From: Rutpela maculata
Lineage: Eukaryota; Arthropoda; Insecta; Coleoptera; Cerambycidae
Direction: 5' to 3'
Length of the DNA stretch: 64,000 nt
Assembly: GCA_936432065.2 (NCBI GenBank)
Contig: OW386291.2
Span: 18,639,821-18,703,820 of the forward strand
Under the pieces are notes generated by a model, which was given only the letters and a program-made list of their open reading frames with translations, ran no database searches and was not told the origin of the DNA. Positions 1 to 10,035 of this stretch are shown here, piece after piece (the first letter of the stretch is position 1; every line of letters starts with the position of its first letter). The position numbers were made by a program, and so were the translations under genes.

Positions 1-29
1 ATATAAGCAGTCCCGGAATTTTTAATTGG

Positions 30-545
30 CATAACAACCACCATTATGCTCATGAAAATCTGAACGTAACCGCTACTGTTATCATCAAGGATGATTTGAA
101 TTTGGTGTATGGTGTGGTTTTATTGGATACCAAGTAATAGGTCCTCATTTTTTTCACGGTAATTTGAGTACCGAAAATTTTATTAACAGTTTACGACACC
201 TCTTTGTAGACAATATGCCTGTAAGACAATTTCAAAGATTAATTTAGCAACACGTTGGCACCTCAGGTCATACGTCAAATGAAACAGGAAATTATTTAAA
301 TGCTTTTGGGGAGGATTGGATAGATATCTTTATATCACTCAGGACTAATTTATCAATGTCTAGTTAGCTAAGTTAAGTAAATTGATAACTAACAATTAAT
401 TTAGCTAACTAGACAATAATAAACAACAAATTGATTTACAAATTGTTTAATTTTTCGGAAATATTGGTCCTATTTTGTGGTCAGCTAGATCTCCCGATAT
501 AACCCCTGCCTACTTTTGGTTTTGGGGTTATTTACAAAATATTTT
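30..545 (+). pseudogene. Decayed mariner-like (DD41D-type) transposase fragment
   Basis: Broken frames on the plus strand read in order like the C-terminal half of a mariner transposase. First comes NHHYAHEN, then a VWCGFIGYQVIGPHFFHGNL block, then SARSPDITPAYFWFWGYL followed by a trace of NILY. The same landmarks occur in the better preserved antisense copy at 20.6-21.5 kb (VWCAVSYHVGVIGPYF and WPARSPDLSILDFFLWG). Stops and frameshifts are frequent, the second catalytic Asp region is lost (HVGTSGH in place of HDG..H), and a small palindromic insertion interrupts it near position 358. It is non-functional. The N-terminal half lies outside the window or is lost. The assignment rests on motif order only. 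Confidence 0.6.
358..414. repeat. 57-bp palindromic insertion with 14-bp arms
   Basis: GTCTAGTTAGCTAA at 358-371 is perfectly repeated inverted at 401-414, with a 29-bp AT-rich spacer. It lies inside the decayed mariner frame, between the FGEDWIDI-like and SARSPD-like blocks where the family has continuous coding sequence, so it was probably inserted after the transposase. It may be a tiny MITE derivative. Confidence 0.5.
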
Positions 546-766
546 ATACCGGGTGATTCAGTTGGTATTCGCCCCCCTGTATCTTTTTTATTTTAACAGA
601 AAACTACAATAAACCATATATATTTGCAAATCGTTTGTCAAGCTCTATCGAATGACGTCCTTAAATCATCTTTTTGATCACATATGCCAAAATAACGATA
701 GTCAACTTTTTTTTTTCAAATGGTATGCTATAGAAAGAAAGAAAAAAACAGAAAGAATTTAAGGTA

Positions 767-3312
767 ATGCACCAAAATACACAAGGTATTGGAAACAAAC
801 TTGGGGAAATTGAAGTATTTTTAACAGAAATAAATTGTGATGTCCTCTGCGTTTCTGAACATTGGTCAAAAAAAGAGGAAATTCAATCTCTTCAAATTCC
901 AGGCTTCGTTCAAGGTGATTTTTATTGTAGAAAAAACTATAAAAATGGTGGTGCAGGCATATATGTTAAAGCAAATTATAAATTTAAAATCTTAAACTAT
1001 ATAAAAGAACTCTCAATCGACAAACATTTTGAATGTGTAGGAGTTAAAGTTTTTTTAGATGAATCAGATTCTGTCATTATTTTGAGTTTGTACAGAAGTC
1101 CAGATGGTAACATAAATGTATTTTTTGAAAATCTCTGTAATGCTCTAAATCTTATTGCAAACAGAAATCTACAAAACCATCTTGTACTTTGTGGGGATTT
1201 TAACATTAATTTTCTAAAGGCCTCAAAGAATCTTACCGGTCTACTAGACATCTTAAATTCTTTCTACTTGACGCCTACGATAAAAGGGTGTACTAGATTA
1301 ACCAACTGTATTGATAACAATAGTGCTATAGCTGATCACCACGCCCAGTTGTTAACTGTGTTGGTAGATGAAAATACAGATAAGGGTAAAACATATTATC
1401 AACGACAAATAAGTGACAATAATATAAGGTACTTCTGTTCACTGCTTGCAGAAGAAAATTGGGAAAATGTATTCAATTCAGATTTAGATGTGAATTCTGC
1501 TTTTGCTTTATTTCTAGACGACTTCAAATATTATTTTGAATTAGCTTTTCCATTAAAGAAAAAAAGGACAAGACAGCATACCAAAAAGGGCTGGTTGACA
1601 AGAGGCATAAGGGTGTCAGCGAGAAAATTAAAAGACTTGTATATTCTGAGCCAACAAGGGAATGAAGAAATTAAAAAAAATTATAGGAAATATAAATCGG
1701 TCTACAGGCAGGTAATAAATAAGGCAAAAAAGATGTATAATACTTCCATGATTTCTAATGCTCATAATAAATCAAAAGCAGCATGGAATATTTTAAATTT
1801 AAATAAAAATAAAAAGAATTGCCATGAAACTAACAAAGAAATTAAACTTACAGTTGATAATATTACTTTAATTAATAATCATGAGATATCTAACCAATTC
1901 AATAAATATTTTAACAATAATCCACTTGACTTAATACAAAATCTAGATAATCAAACAAAAACACCTACGATAAATAGAAGAAATCAAAAATCCTTCTTTT
2001 TTGAACCTGTCACAGAAGCAGAAGTCCTAGAAGTGATTGCAGATTTAAAAAATTCGAATTTCTCAGGTGATGATGGTATTAGCAACAATTTGATTAAAAA
2101 ATGTAAGAAATTAATTAGTAAACCATTAGCCTATTTAATAAATTGTTCTTTGAACCAAGGCATATTTCCAAATAAACTAAAACTGGCCAAAATAATACCT
2201 ATATACAAATCCGGCAATAAAAATAAATTGGAAAACTATAGGCCCATTTCTATTCTAAGTCCTTTTGCGAAAATCTTTGAAAAAGTAGTTGCTAATAGAA
2301 TTGTTACTTTTTTTGTTAAATATAATTTATTTAATTCTAAACAGTTTGGATTCCGAAAGGGTGTATCTACAACAACGGCTATTTTACATGTTTTAAATTT
2401 GCTATATAAGAACCTTGATCAGCGTCATAAATGTGTGGGCATATTTCTAGACTTAAGCAAAGCTTTCGACTTAGTGGACCATGAAATACTGATAAATAAG
2501 TTGGAGTGTTATGGTATTAGAGGAGTGACTTTAGATTGGTTCAAAAGCTACTTGAGTAATAGAAGGCATTATGTATATGTAAATAACTGTAAGTCTGATC
2601 GTCTAGAATCCACGATTGGTGTACCTCAAGGTTCCATTCTTGGAATTCTCTTATATGTAATATACGTAAATGATTTTTTATTTGATAACTCCACAATGTA
2701 TGCTGACGACAGTTCCCTGTTAATTTGTCACCCCTCAAAGTTGACAGTAGCTTATTAATAAAAACTGATGGTGGTTCATTAGAGCAAAAGAACAGTTTAA
2801 AATTCTTGGGGTTACATATATCTAACAACTGTTCTTGGCATCTCCATATAGATTCAGTTTGTAACAAAATTGCGCCAGTTTGTTACTGTTTAAATCAATT
2901 GAGGAAAACTGTCGAGCAGTCTGTTCTTTTAATGTACTATCATGCCCACTTTCAATCTGTGATTTCATATGGTGTTATTGCTTGGGGTGGAGCCACTGAA
3001 AGTGAGAGAGTGTTCAAAATGCAGAAAAGAGCAATCAGACACATAGTAGGAGTAAATCAGAGAACCAGCTGTAAACCAATCTTTAAGGAATTAGGCAACC
3101 TAACTTTACCCAGCATCTATATACTTCAATTATTAATACATGCTAAATCTGAATTTAATCGTCTTAATCTTTTAAGCCAAAATCACAATTATAATACTAG
3201 AAATAACTTAGTATTAGGAGTTCCACAGCATAATTTATCAATTTTTGAAAAAGCCTTGAATACCTGGCTATTAAAGTTTATAATAAGCTGCCGAATGTGT
3301 ACAAAAATCTAA
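767..3312 (+). pseudogene. CR1/L2-like non-LTR retrotransposon ORF2 (endonuclease-RT), broken
   Basis: The first 663 codons run from an apurinic-type endonuclease (HQNTQGIGNK start, CVSEHW, LYRSPDG, CGDFN, IADHHAQ) into a reverse transcriptase with NYRPISILSPFAKIFEKV, QFGFRKGVSTTTAI, FLDLSKAFDLVDH (catalytic Asp), GVPQGSILG and YADD near 2700. The frame stops at 2758. The C-terminal region resumes in another frame from about 2731 (FLGLHI, then a thumb/C-terminal region to 3312). About 45 codons that normally lie between YADD and the LG.HI block are missing, and a shorter in-frame deletion lies before IADHHAQ. The copy is 5'-truncated near the start of the endonuclease, with no ORF1. Clade assignment (CR1/L2/Daphne group) is by motif style and is not phylogenetically tested. 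Confidence 0.85.
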
Positions 3313-3558
3313 ATGAAAAATCTCTTAAACATAATATGAAAAAAATACTAGTTGAAAAGTGTTATTATACAATTGGTGAATTTTTTTGTGATAATCTGTG
3401 ATATTGTATCTCTATTTATCAATTATGTTCGTGTAGATATTGTTATAAATATTGGGTATTTACTATAATTTTATATCTATTTATTGTGTGTTTGTTATAG
3501 ATTGTCCAATGACGTACCATATATACATTTTTTTTTGTATCTGAAATGGTCAATAAAG

Positions 3559-3605
<47 letters not shown>
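3313..3605 (+). repeat. LINE 3' region and (ATT)n tail
   Basis: This is the AT-rich 3' UTR of the upstream LINE, ending with CAATAAAGATT and then about 15 perfect ATT units (3560-3605). A short microsatellite tail in place of poly(A) is typical of CR1/L2-like elements. The isoleucine-rich reading frames across it are artefacts of the repeat. I did not find an unambiguous target-site duplication around the element. Confidence 0.75.
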
Positions 3606-3606
<1 letters not shown>

Positions 3607-4600
3607 CATTTTTTTGCCGATTGTTGTAGAGCTTCTCTTTCTGCATTCAACCATGTGAAAAAAGTATACACTTCCATAAGGAAAATTTCGAGAAAATTAA
3701 TAAAATACGAAAGAACTTCATTGAAAGGTTTTGTTGTTAAGTTTGTTAAGTTCTTCTTTTAATATTGGTAACAAAAAATTTGAAAAAAGGCACAACCAAC
3801 ATTTAGATAATATCTGATCTCCTCCACTTAAACAAATCGGTATGTTCTAGATTTCAGAGGAGTAGCAAACATTCAGATATACGTATATCTGACAAATATT
3901 GATTATTCATAAACACAGTCCTTTTCTAGTGTCATGCTTGTTCTTGTTGTTCCATACATTTTTGCTAAAAACAAATGAAATATGTCATGTTTCAGGAATA
4001 ACAATTAAATCGTGCAAAAATAATTGCAATTAGTTTCACCAGTGAGTACGCATACCCGTTGACTTGAATAAAAATGTGTGCTTAAAAAGTTTTGATACAC
4101 CCTTCTTTTCTAATGAGGGAAGTTCTTGTTGCTCAGTCATTATGAGATATAAACTTTAGATTTATTGGCCTATAGAAAATTTTAAATTATGAAAATATTC
4201 AGGAAATGGAGTTTTAAAGCCTTTTCAAGTTTCTTAAGAACTTCATTATATATTTGGAAATGTCAACGTCTCCGTGGTTAATATTGCTCGACAAAAATGT
4301 TAGTTTAAGAATACTTAATGGATTATAACTGAAACGCTGCGTCAGTGGCAGGAAAGGATTGTCGAAATTCATCCTTAATACTTAATTGAAACTTTCTTTA
4401 CAACGTTATAGTTCAAAAAAATTTAAAGTTTGTATTTTTATATATATGCAATTTACTATTTTAAATAAGCGAGATTTTAATATAATAAAATATTTCAATT
4501 TGTCTGAATATAAAACAAAATGTTATAACTTTTAAAGTACTAAAATTTGCACTGAATTAATAAAATTAGCGAGTATTCTTATCTATATTAGATCCATGAA
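3606..4600. other. Unassigned AT-rich interval
   Basis: About 1 kb with no coding signal or RNA gene that I recognise. Homopolymer-rich, low-GC sequence consistent with decayed intergenic DNA. Confidence 0.5.
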
Positions 4601-4833
4601 ATACTTGCATACAGGGTGTTTGGTAAAGCGATGCCGTCCTCGAACAGGGAGGTAGTTTGATGCGGTAGTGAGCTGAGCATCCGCCAGATTTAACGCCACT
4701 GGACTTTTACGTGTGAGTTAGGATGGAAGAACTTAACTACAATGAGAAAATTCAAGCCGTGCTGAACTCACAGCAAAAATGGAGCAAGCTTTCCTACAAT
4801 CACGTACAGAAATAAAACTAAGGACGACTACGG

Positions 4834-4868
4834 TTCATAGTTCAAGTGGCAGTCGACGAGTGCAGACC
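4834..4868 (+). promoter_or_regulatory. Candidate internal Inr + DPE promoter of the gag-only element
   Basis: The 5' junction reads TTCATAG. Taking the A at 4837 as +1, AGACC falls at +28 to +32 (4864-4868), matching the DPE consensus RGWYV at the exact spacing known for TATA-less promoters of Jockey, I and F elements of Drosophila. TCAT only partly matches the Inr (TCAKTY). The A belongs to the target duplication as read here, so the true element start could be 1-3 bases earlier. Not tested experimentally. Confidence 0.45.
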
Positions 4869-5071
4869 TCCAGTGTGCAGTTGAAGACAGTGCGAAGTGA
4901 ACTAGCGAAGTGGAAGCCCCACAGAGAGCAAGAGGAGAAATATCAGTCGTCTTTATTAAGACGCTGATATAAAAAGATAAATAAAGTCCCCCGCCTGGGG
5001 ACACTGTGTAATAAACCTTTCCCATTTCCTATCCTTATTTCTCTTTTAGGTAAAAGAACGTGAGTGACGAC

Positions 5072-6431
5072 ATGGCAAAATACGAAGTGTCAGAGGCGGA
5101 CATAGAGATGGAGATAGCCTTAGCAGACGCTAGGACAGCATCCTCCAGGGCCTCATCCAGAGCATCCTCACCAGGGAGGTTGTCATCAAGGTCACGATGC
5201 AAACTATTAGAAGATGAGAACCGAAAACTGCGGGAGGAAATATCGCAGTTAAGAGACTCAATCAGGACCATAACAGAACAAAACACAAAACAACACAAAG
5301 AACTAATGGAAACCATGATGGCACTTAAAAAACCAACAACGGGTAGCGAGAATCCCCCGGAAACCCCCCCCGGAACAACGACAGAAAGAAGCCACGAAAA
5401 GGAAAAATAAGCAAGACAAGGGGGAAACAACCCCCCCTACAAAGACACTCAAGCAGCAGTCACCCCCAGACGGACCTACCACAAGTCAGGACAAGACAAA
5501 TCAAATGGACACAGACTCAGAGACCCCCGAGCCCCCCAACCCCCCCCGGATGCCCCCAGTTGTCCTACGAAGCCAAGAGTCATAGACAGTGGTAACCAAA
5601 AAACTGCAAGACGCCAGAATAAAATTCAAAAACGCCAAAGCCGTCAGAGATGGTATAGCAATAGAACCCAGAACACCGGATGACCACCGTAACATGACCA
5701 GATTATTCAAGACCGAGCAGAAAGAATACCACACCTATGCCCTACCAGAAGAGAGGTTACTTAGGGTGGTAATCCGAGGGATCCCCAGTGGGGTCACTAG
5801 CGATGAGGTCAAGGCAGACCTAGAAATCCAGGGATACACACCAGCCACTGTCCAAAGGATGTCGTCCAGGAGGACGAAAAAGGACATCCCCATGATGCTT
5901 GTCCAGGTCCCGCAAAACCAAACAGATATCTTGAAAGTGACTCGCTGCTGTTACCTGGTAGTTAAAACGGAGATGCAGAGACCCAAGAAAACTATCTCCC
6001 AATGCCACAGATGCCAGACCTTCGGCCATGCGCAAGGGCGATGCACGGCGACTCCAAGATGCGTAAAATGCGACGAAGCCCATCATTCCACCACCTGCCA
6101 AAAACCGAAGGACACCCCAGCAAAGTGTGCAAACTGCCAGGGAGCACACCCCGCAAGCTACAGAGGATGCCCCCGTTGCCCCAAAAAGACTGCCCAGACA
6201 CCTGCCCCCCGGAAGCAAACAGCTCCCAACGCAGCCACCAGAAGGACGACCCCCGGGCTTAGTTACGCCAGGGCAGCCCAGGGACCCGCAGGGAAGCCCA
6301 CCAACTCTGCCCAACCACCACAGACGTCCCCAGAGGCCGGCCAACTCGCTGCTGTTATGGCCCAAATGCAGCAGATGTGCACCATGATGGGGGCCCTGTT
6401 TGCAAGCCTGCCCCACCTCAACCCCCAGTGA
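5072..6431 (+). pseudogene. Jockey-type ORF1 (gag-like zinc-knuckle protein), frameshifted
   Basis: The frame starts at ATG 5072, in good context after a long leader. The N-terminal part is Ser/Arg-rich (SSRASSRASSPGRLSSRSR) followed by a short coiled coil (KLLEDENRKLREEISQL). A frame change at the C-run near 5361-5371 moves into a Pro-rich linker, one TAG follows near 5582, and then the conserved domain: RLLRVVIRGIPSGVTSDEVK (RRM-like), then three zinc knuckles, CHRCQTFGHAQGRC, CVKCDEAHHSTTC and CANCQGAHPASYRGC, then a Pro/Ala tail ending at 6431. These features match Jockey/I-group ORF1 nucleic-acid chaperones that package element RNA. With two lesions this copy cannot make full-length protein without recoding. 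Antisense frames here are shadows of high GC. Confidence 0.8.
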
Positions 6432-6557
6432 CGCCATCCGGACCACCCCGTCGACGGAGAAGCTACCCGAAGAGACATGACGATACCCGACACCTCACCC
6501 ACGACCCTGCGGGTACCGGACAACACACCGTCCAGTACCTGTAGTCCCCTTGGCTCC

Positions 6558-6598
6558 GGGCAGACCAAAAATGCTACCAATAGCATTTAGGTCTGCCC
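6558..6598 (+). other. Strong RNA hairpin in the 3' part of the gag-only element
   Basis: GGGCAGACC (6558-6566) pairs with GGTCTGCCC (6590-6598). An inner stem AAATGCTA/TAGCATTT closes a CCAA loop. It lies ~130 bp after the ORF1 stop and could be a structural signal for RT recognition or a remnant of the ORF1/ORF2 junction. The function is inferred; the pairing is seen directly. Confidence 0.55.
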
Positions 6599-7439
6599 TT
6601 CCTCGAGCTACATAGCTCATCCTTACCTTACCGATGATCCGGATGACAGGATGTCATTTGGCATCCTGTGTACCGGCAGTCTCTCCTGCCAAAACTTCCA
6701 ACACACCTAACAGACCTAACAGACAAATGACTACCCCCCGGGGGGGAAACAAGCTGGCGAAGAAAAGAAAACGAAGACAGAAGAACGCCAGAAGAGGCCT
6801 TAGCCAGCAAGGTCCAACGAGCCAGGACCCAGGGAGGTGGGCCGAAATCGTCTGCACCGCTCACATTTGTGAGTGGGGCCGACGTAAAGTAAGTTCGCCC
6901 GCCCTGCACGAGGCTGGTCCCCGGTCTACAGCGATGTACTGGGGTAAAGGGCAATAGTCCTGCCCGGCCCCAGACATCCGAGACCGACATCTTTAGCCAA
7001 GAATATTGGCGACTACGGTTCAGATTAGAAGTTGAGCATGTAAATGCATTAGAAATAATAACCTTTTAAATAAAGTTTTTGAAAACATAGCCCTGTTATT
7101 GTTGAAAAACCCACATATTTAATTTTCAATTAAATGAAAAATTATTATCGATTATCGATATTCTTTTGTCTTTTTTTTAGTAACTGATAAAACTTAATTT
7201 ATATGTATGATAATGTCAATAAAAGGGGATAAAACAAAAATAGATTTCAAAATAACTCTAACTAAATCAGACGCCAGGTATATTAGTGTAGAAAGAATTC
7301 AGACAATAAGTTTCTTGATGTCAATTAGTTCATTTGGTTGTCAGTAAGAAGTACTTAATTTATCCCACTTGAGCGAAGCCCAGAATCCCCTCGTTTAGGG
7401 GGAGGGAGACACAAAAATATAGTTTTTTTGACTTCCAGC

Positions 7440-9085
7440 TTTTCCGTTAAATTTACGAAAAAAAATGGCTATGTACAAAATTAAAGCTTATAAAATTCTC
7501 TCTTCTCCAAATTTAGCCCAGACGACAGAGTACATTTTATAGTGAAACCCACCAAGAAATTGCAAACTGAATAATTTTTCTTAATGAGTTCATGAAAAAA
7601 AATTTTTCTTTCATCCATTTTTTCAAAATTTTTAAATTAAGTCAGGGTAGAAAAGAACAAAAAATACAGCTGGATAGACCACGTGTATCTGGACAAAAAA
7701 ATGTCCTAATAAAATTTATCGCTAAAGCCACGGTTACCCCGGAAACAAAATAGTGAAGTAACTTTGTCACTCTGCGCGGCGAAGCGCACGATTAAATGCA
7801 TACTACGGAACCTCTAAAAATTCTTAGCAGTTCTAACGAGTAAAATAAAGGTTTTTTCTCTTTCTGATTACACATTTTTAACATTTATTTTAATGAATAG
7901 GAGGATAAATAGTGAGTCTGAAGAGAAAATCTATAATTATGAACGCATACACAGACACCACACATAGCCGCTGAATCGCTTGCATGAATTTTTACGTGCC
8001 TTTACTGTTTTGTATTTACTGTATTGTATACTGTACTGTATTGTATTTATTACATCCATATTTCAGCTATTTCCAATGGATTCCTTATACATTTGTTAAT
8101 GTATTGGGAAAATTCCAGAATTTATATTCAAAACAGTCAAAGATATTTTCATAGTTATAAGGATAAGATCGTGAAAATCGCAATTTCTTATCATGATCTG
8201 ATTAATCATATTTTCGAAAAAATGCATACAAACGAATTTGTGTTTGAACATTCAAAAAGTATACATTTTTTCCAAAATAGTGACATTTTATTTTTTCCAA
8301 TGGGTCAATTTCTCGGCAAGTTACAACCTCCAATATATATATTTATCAAGGAATCATCAAGCAAGGAAATTAAAATGATTTGAGATGTACTTTTTCTTGA
8401 ATCCACGTTACTACAACTTAATAAACCATAATAATAATGCAATGTACATACTTTTTAACAGTTCTCAATGAGGAAAGAATTTTTTTGAAAGGCTTTTATT
8501 TTGTTCTATATTTTTTATTGCGACGATAGAGTTCAGGCGTGATAATATATATAAGTATATTTTTCCCATCCCTCCTTTGCTTGTATTGTTTAAAAGAAAA
8601 AAGCATCAGAAAGCTACAATTTCCATCTTTTGAATGAACCAATACTCATATATATTGAACAAATTCTGATTTAGTGACAGGTAATTCAGTGCGTCGGTGT
8701 CATAGTCATGCGTAATCAAGCGCTCGCATGCATGGATCTGGCTCCGAGTTATAACGTTACACTTGATTATTTTCTTCCGGGAATACCGTGGCTTAGCGAT
8801 AAATTTTGTTATGACATTTTTTGTTCATAAATACGTGATCTATATTTTTATTTTTTCCTAGCTTGACTTAATTCCAAAATTTTGAAAAAATGGATGAAAA
8901 AATTACTTTTTTCACTTTTTTTTTATGTTCTGCATCCAAGCGAAATGTAAACTTTTCAGGATATTATTCTATACACTTTCACGAACTTATTAAAAAAATA
9001 TATTCAGTTTGCTCTTTGTGGGTAAATACCTTTATCGACTGGGTTAATAAGCTTTTTAGCACACTTAAAAATAATAAATGCTATT
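7440..9085. mobile_element. Element with long diverged inverted arms (~350 bp)
   Basis: The left arm (about 7440-7800) and right arm (about 8695-9085) match inverted with moderate divergence. Landmarks on the left are CATCCATTTTTTCAAAATTT near 7614 and TTTATCGCTAAAGCCACGG near 7709; the right arm has CCGTGGCTTAGCGATAAA near 8788 and AATTTTGAAAAAATGGATG near 8878. The ~900-bp interior has only short open frames with no recognisable protein. It is probably a non-autonomous foldback DNA transposon. The outer termini are not sharp and no target duplication was identified. Confidence 0.55.
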
Positions 9086-9234
9086 ATTCTTAAAAAGTTA
9101 TTTTTACATTTAATTTTATTAACGATGAGGTTCCTTCATTTCACTTAAAAGAAGAATTGTAGATAACAGATTATAAAGTCAAGTGTTGATTAGACCATAT
9201 ATTTTTAGGACAATGGGAACTGTTCCAGGTCCCG

Positions 9235-9415
9235 ATGTTGCAATATGGCCCATCGGGATGGAGCCACAACCTACATGGCAAGAGAGCAGTTTCTGTAGAA
9301 GATGATGTGTTGTTGATGTTTCCTGGCTTCCAACATTACCCGACCCGACCTTACCTTTTAAACTATTTCTTATGGACATATCCAGGGTTGTTTCAGGCGA
9401 TATTTATGAGAAAAC
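9235..9415 (+). pseudogene. Possible highly decayed mariner transposase fragment
   Basis: A short open frame contains FQHYPTRPYLLNYFLWTYPGLF, which resembles the WP.RSPDLTPLDFFLWGYL.. block around the third catalytic Asp of mariner transposases, preceded at a suitable distance by QYGPSGWSHN in the place of Q.DGA..H. Key residues are not conserved and the match is weak. It is an alternative to chance similarity. Confidence 0.3.
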
Positions 9416-9817
9416 AGAAAAATATTAGAATTTTTTTTCTAATTCTAATTCTATTCTAATTTTTTTATTAAAGAACAATTTAAAACAAAAAATCTTCCTT
9501 CTGTACTATCGACTCTGAATAGTCGATCCCAAATAGTCAGTCTAGAGACGGGCTGATGGATAGACACTTACAATTGGTAAAATTTGCTTCTAATCTGACT
9601 GACGCATTTGCGGCGTTTAATTACAGGCTAGGCAAACGGTACGTCTGTGTCTTCCAATACGATAGGAGTGATTGACGTCAAAAATTTTTCCCAGATATTA
9701 TGAAGTTTTTGAGATCAAATCTTTTTGTGGTAGTATCTTACGCAAAAATACATCACTGGAAGGATCCACACGCAAAAAGGTTACAAAAGCACGGACACTT
9801 ATCTTAACCTGCCATGG

Positions 9818-10035
9818 CCTTTGGTTATATGTACTTTAACGAGAACTAGAACTAGATTATATTTTCATCCTATTCCGTCGAAGGGTTGGGGGGTAAATTG
9901 GGGTAAATGGGGGATAAATAGGTAAATCAAGCAGGTAAGAGTCCATGAAATTGGTATTTAGTAGATACAAGAGAAGCTAAGGTCTTAAAAAAATTTTTGC
10001 ATTAGCAACCCCCATTATCACCTATAGTGACCCTA
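9818..10035 (+). repeat. Hairpin-ended ~0.7-kb repeat, truncated copy 1
   Basis: It begins inside the family at the ATGTACTTTAACGAGA motif and runs through TATTTTCATCCTATTCCGTC, GAAGGGTTGGGGGGTAAATT and AAGAGAAGCTAAGGTC to the CCCCCATTATCACC block. Both the hairpin end and the other end are missing. See the copy at 62.1-62.8 kb for the full structure. Confidence 0.75.

Larger units (their letters stand above)
4838..7009 (+). mobile_element. Gag-only Jockey-type retrotransposon, apparently complete at both ends
   Basis: CGACTACGGTTCA occurs at 4825-4837 and again at 7010-7022, flanking 2,172 bp as a 13-bp target-site duplication. The inside is strikingly GC-richer than the surroundings and holds a 5' leader (~230 bp), a Jockey-style ORF1 (5072-6431) and a ~580-bp non-coding 3' part with a strong hairpin. 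No endonuclease or reverse transcriptase motif is present. There is no poly(A); the 3' end reads AAGAATATTGG. It is either a non-autonomous ORF1-only derivative (comparable in concept to HeT-A or half-LINEs) or a copy with ORF2 cleanly deleted. Flanks at 4614-4824 and 7023-7090 (the latter with AATAAA) may belong to an older host repeat split by this insertion. Confidence 0.65.

Noticed and set aside
3484..3762. Poly-isoleucine frames on both strands
   Set aside because: They are translations of the (ATT)n tail of the upstream LINE.
4614..4837. A separate mariner-type host element around the gag-only LINE (ACAGGGTGTTT ... AGCCCTGT)
   Set aside because: The putative ends match over too few bases, and no transposase piece is present.
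5820..6990. Several long frames antisense to or overlapping the gag-like ORF1
   Set aside because: They are shadows of the GC-rich ORF1 and 3' region; none shows a recognisable domain, while the sense frame has three zinc knuckles.
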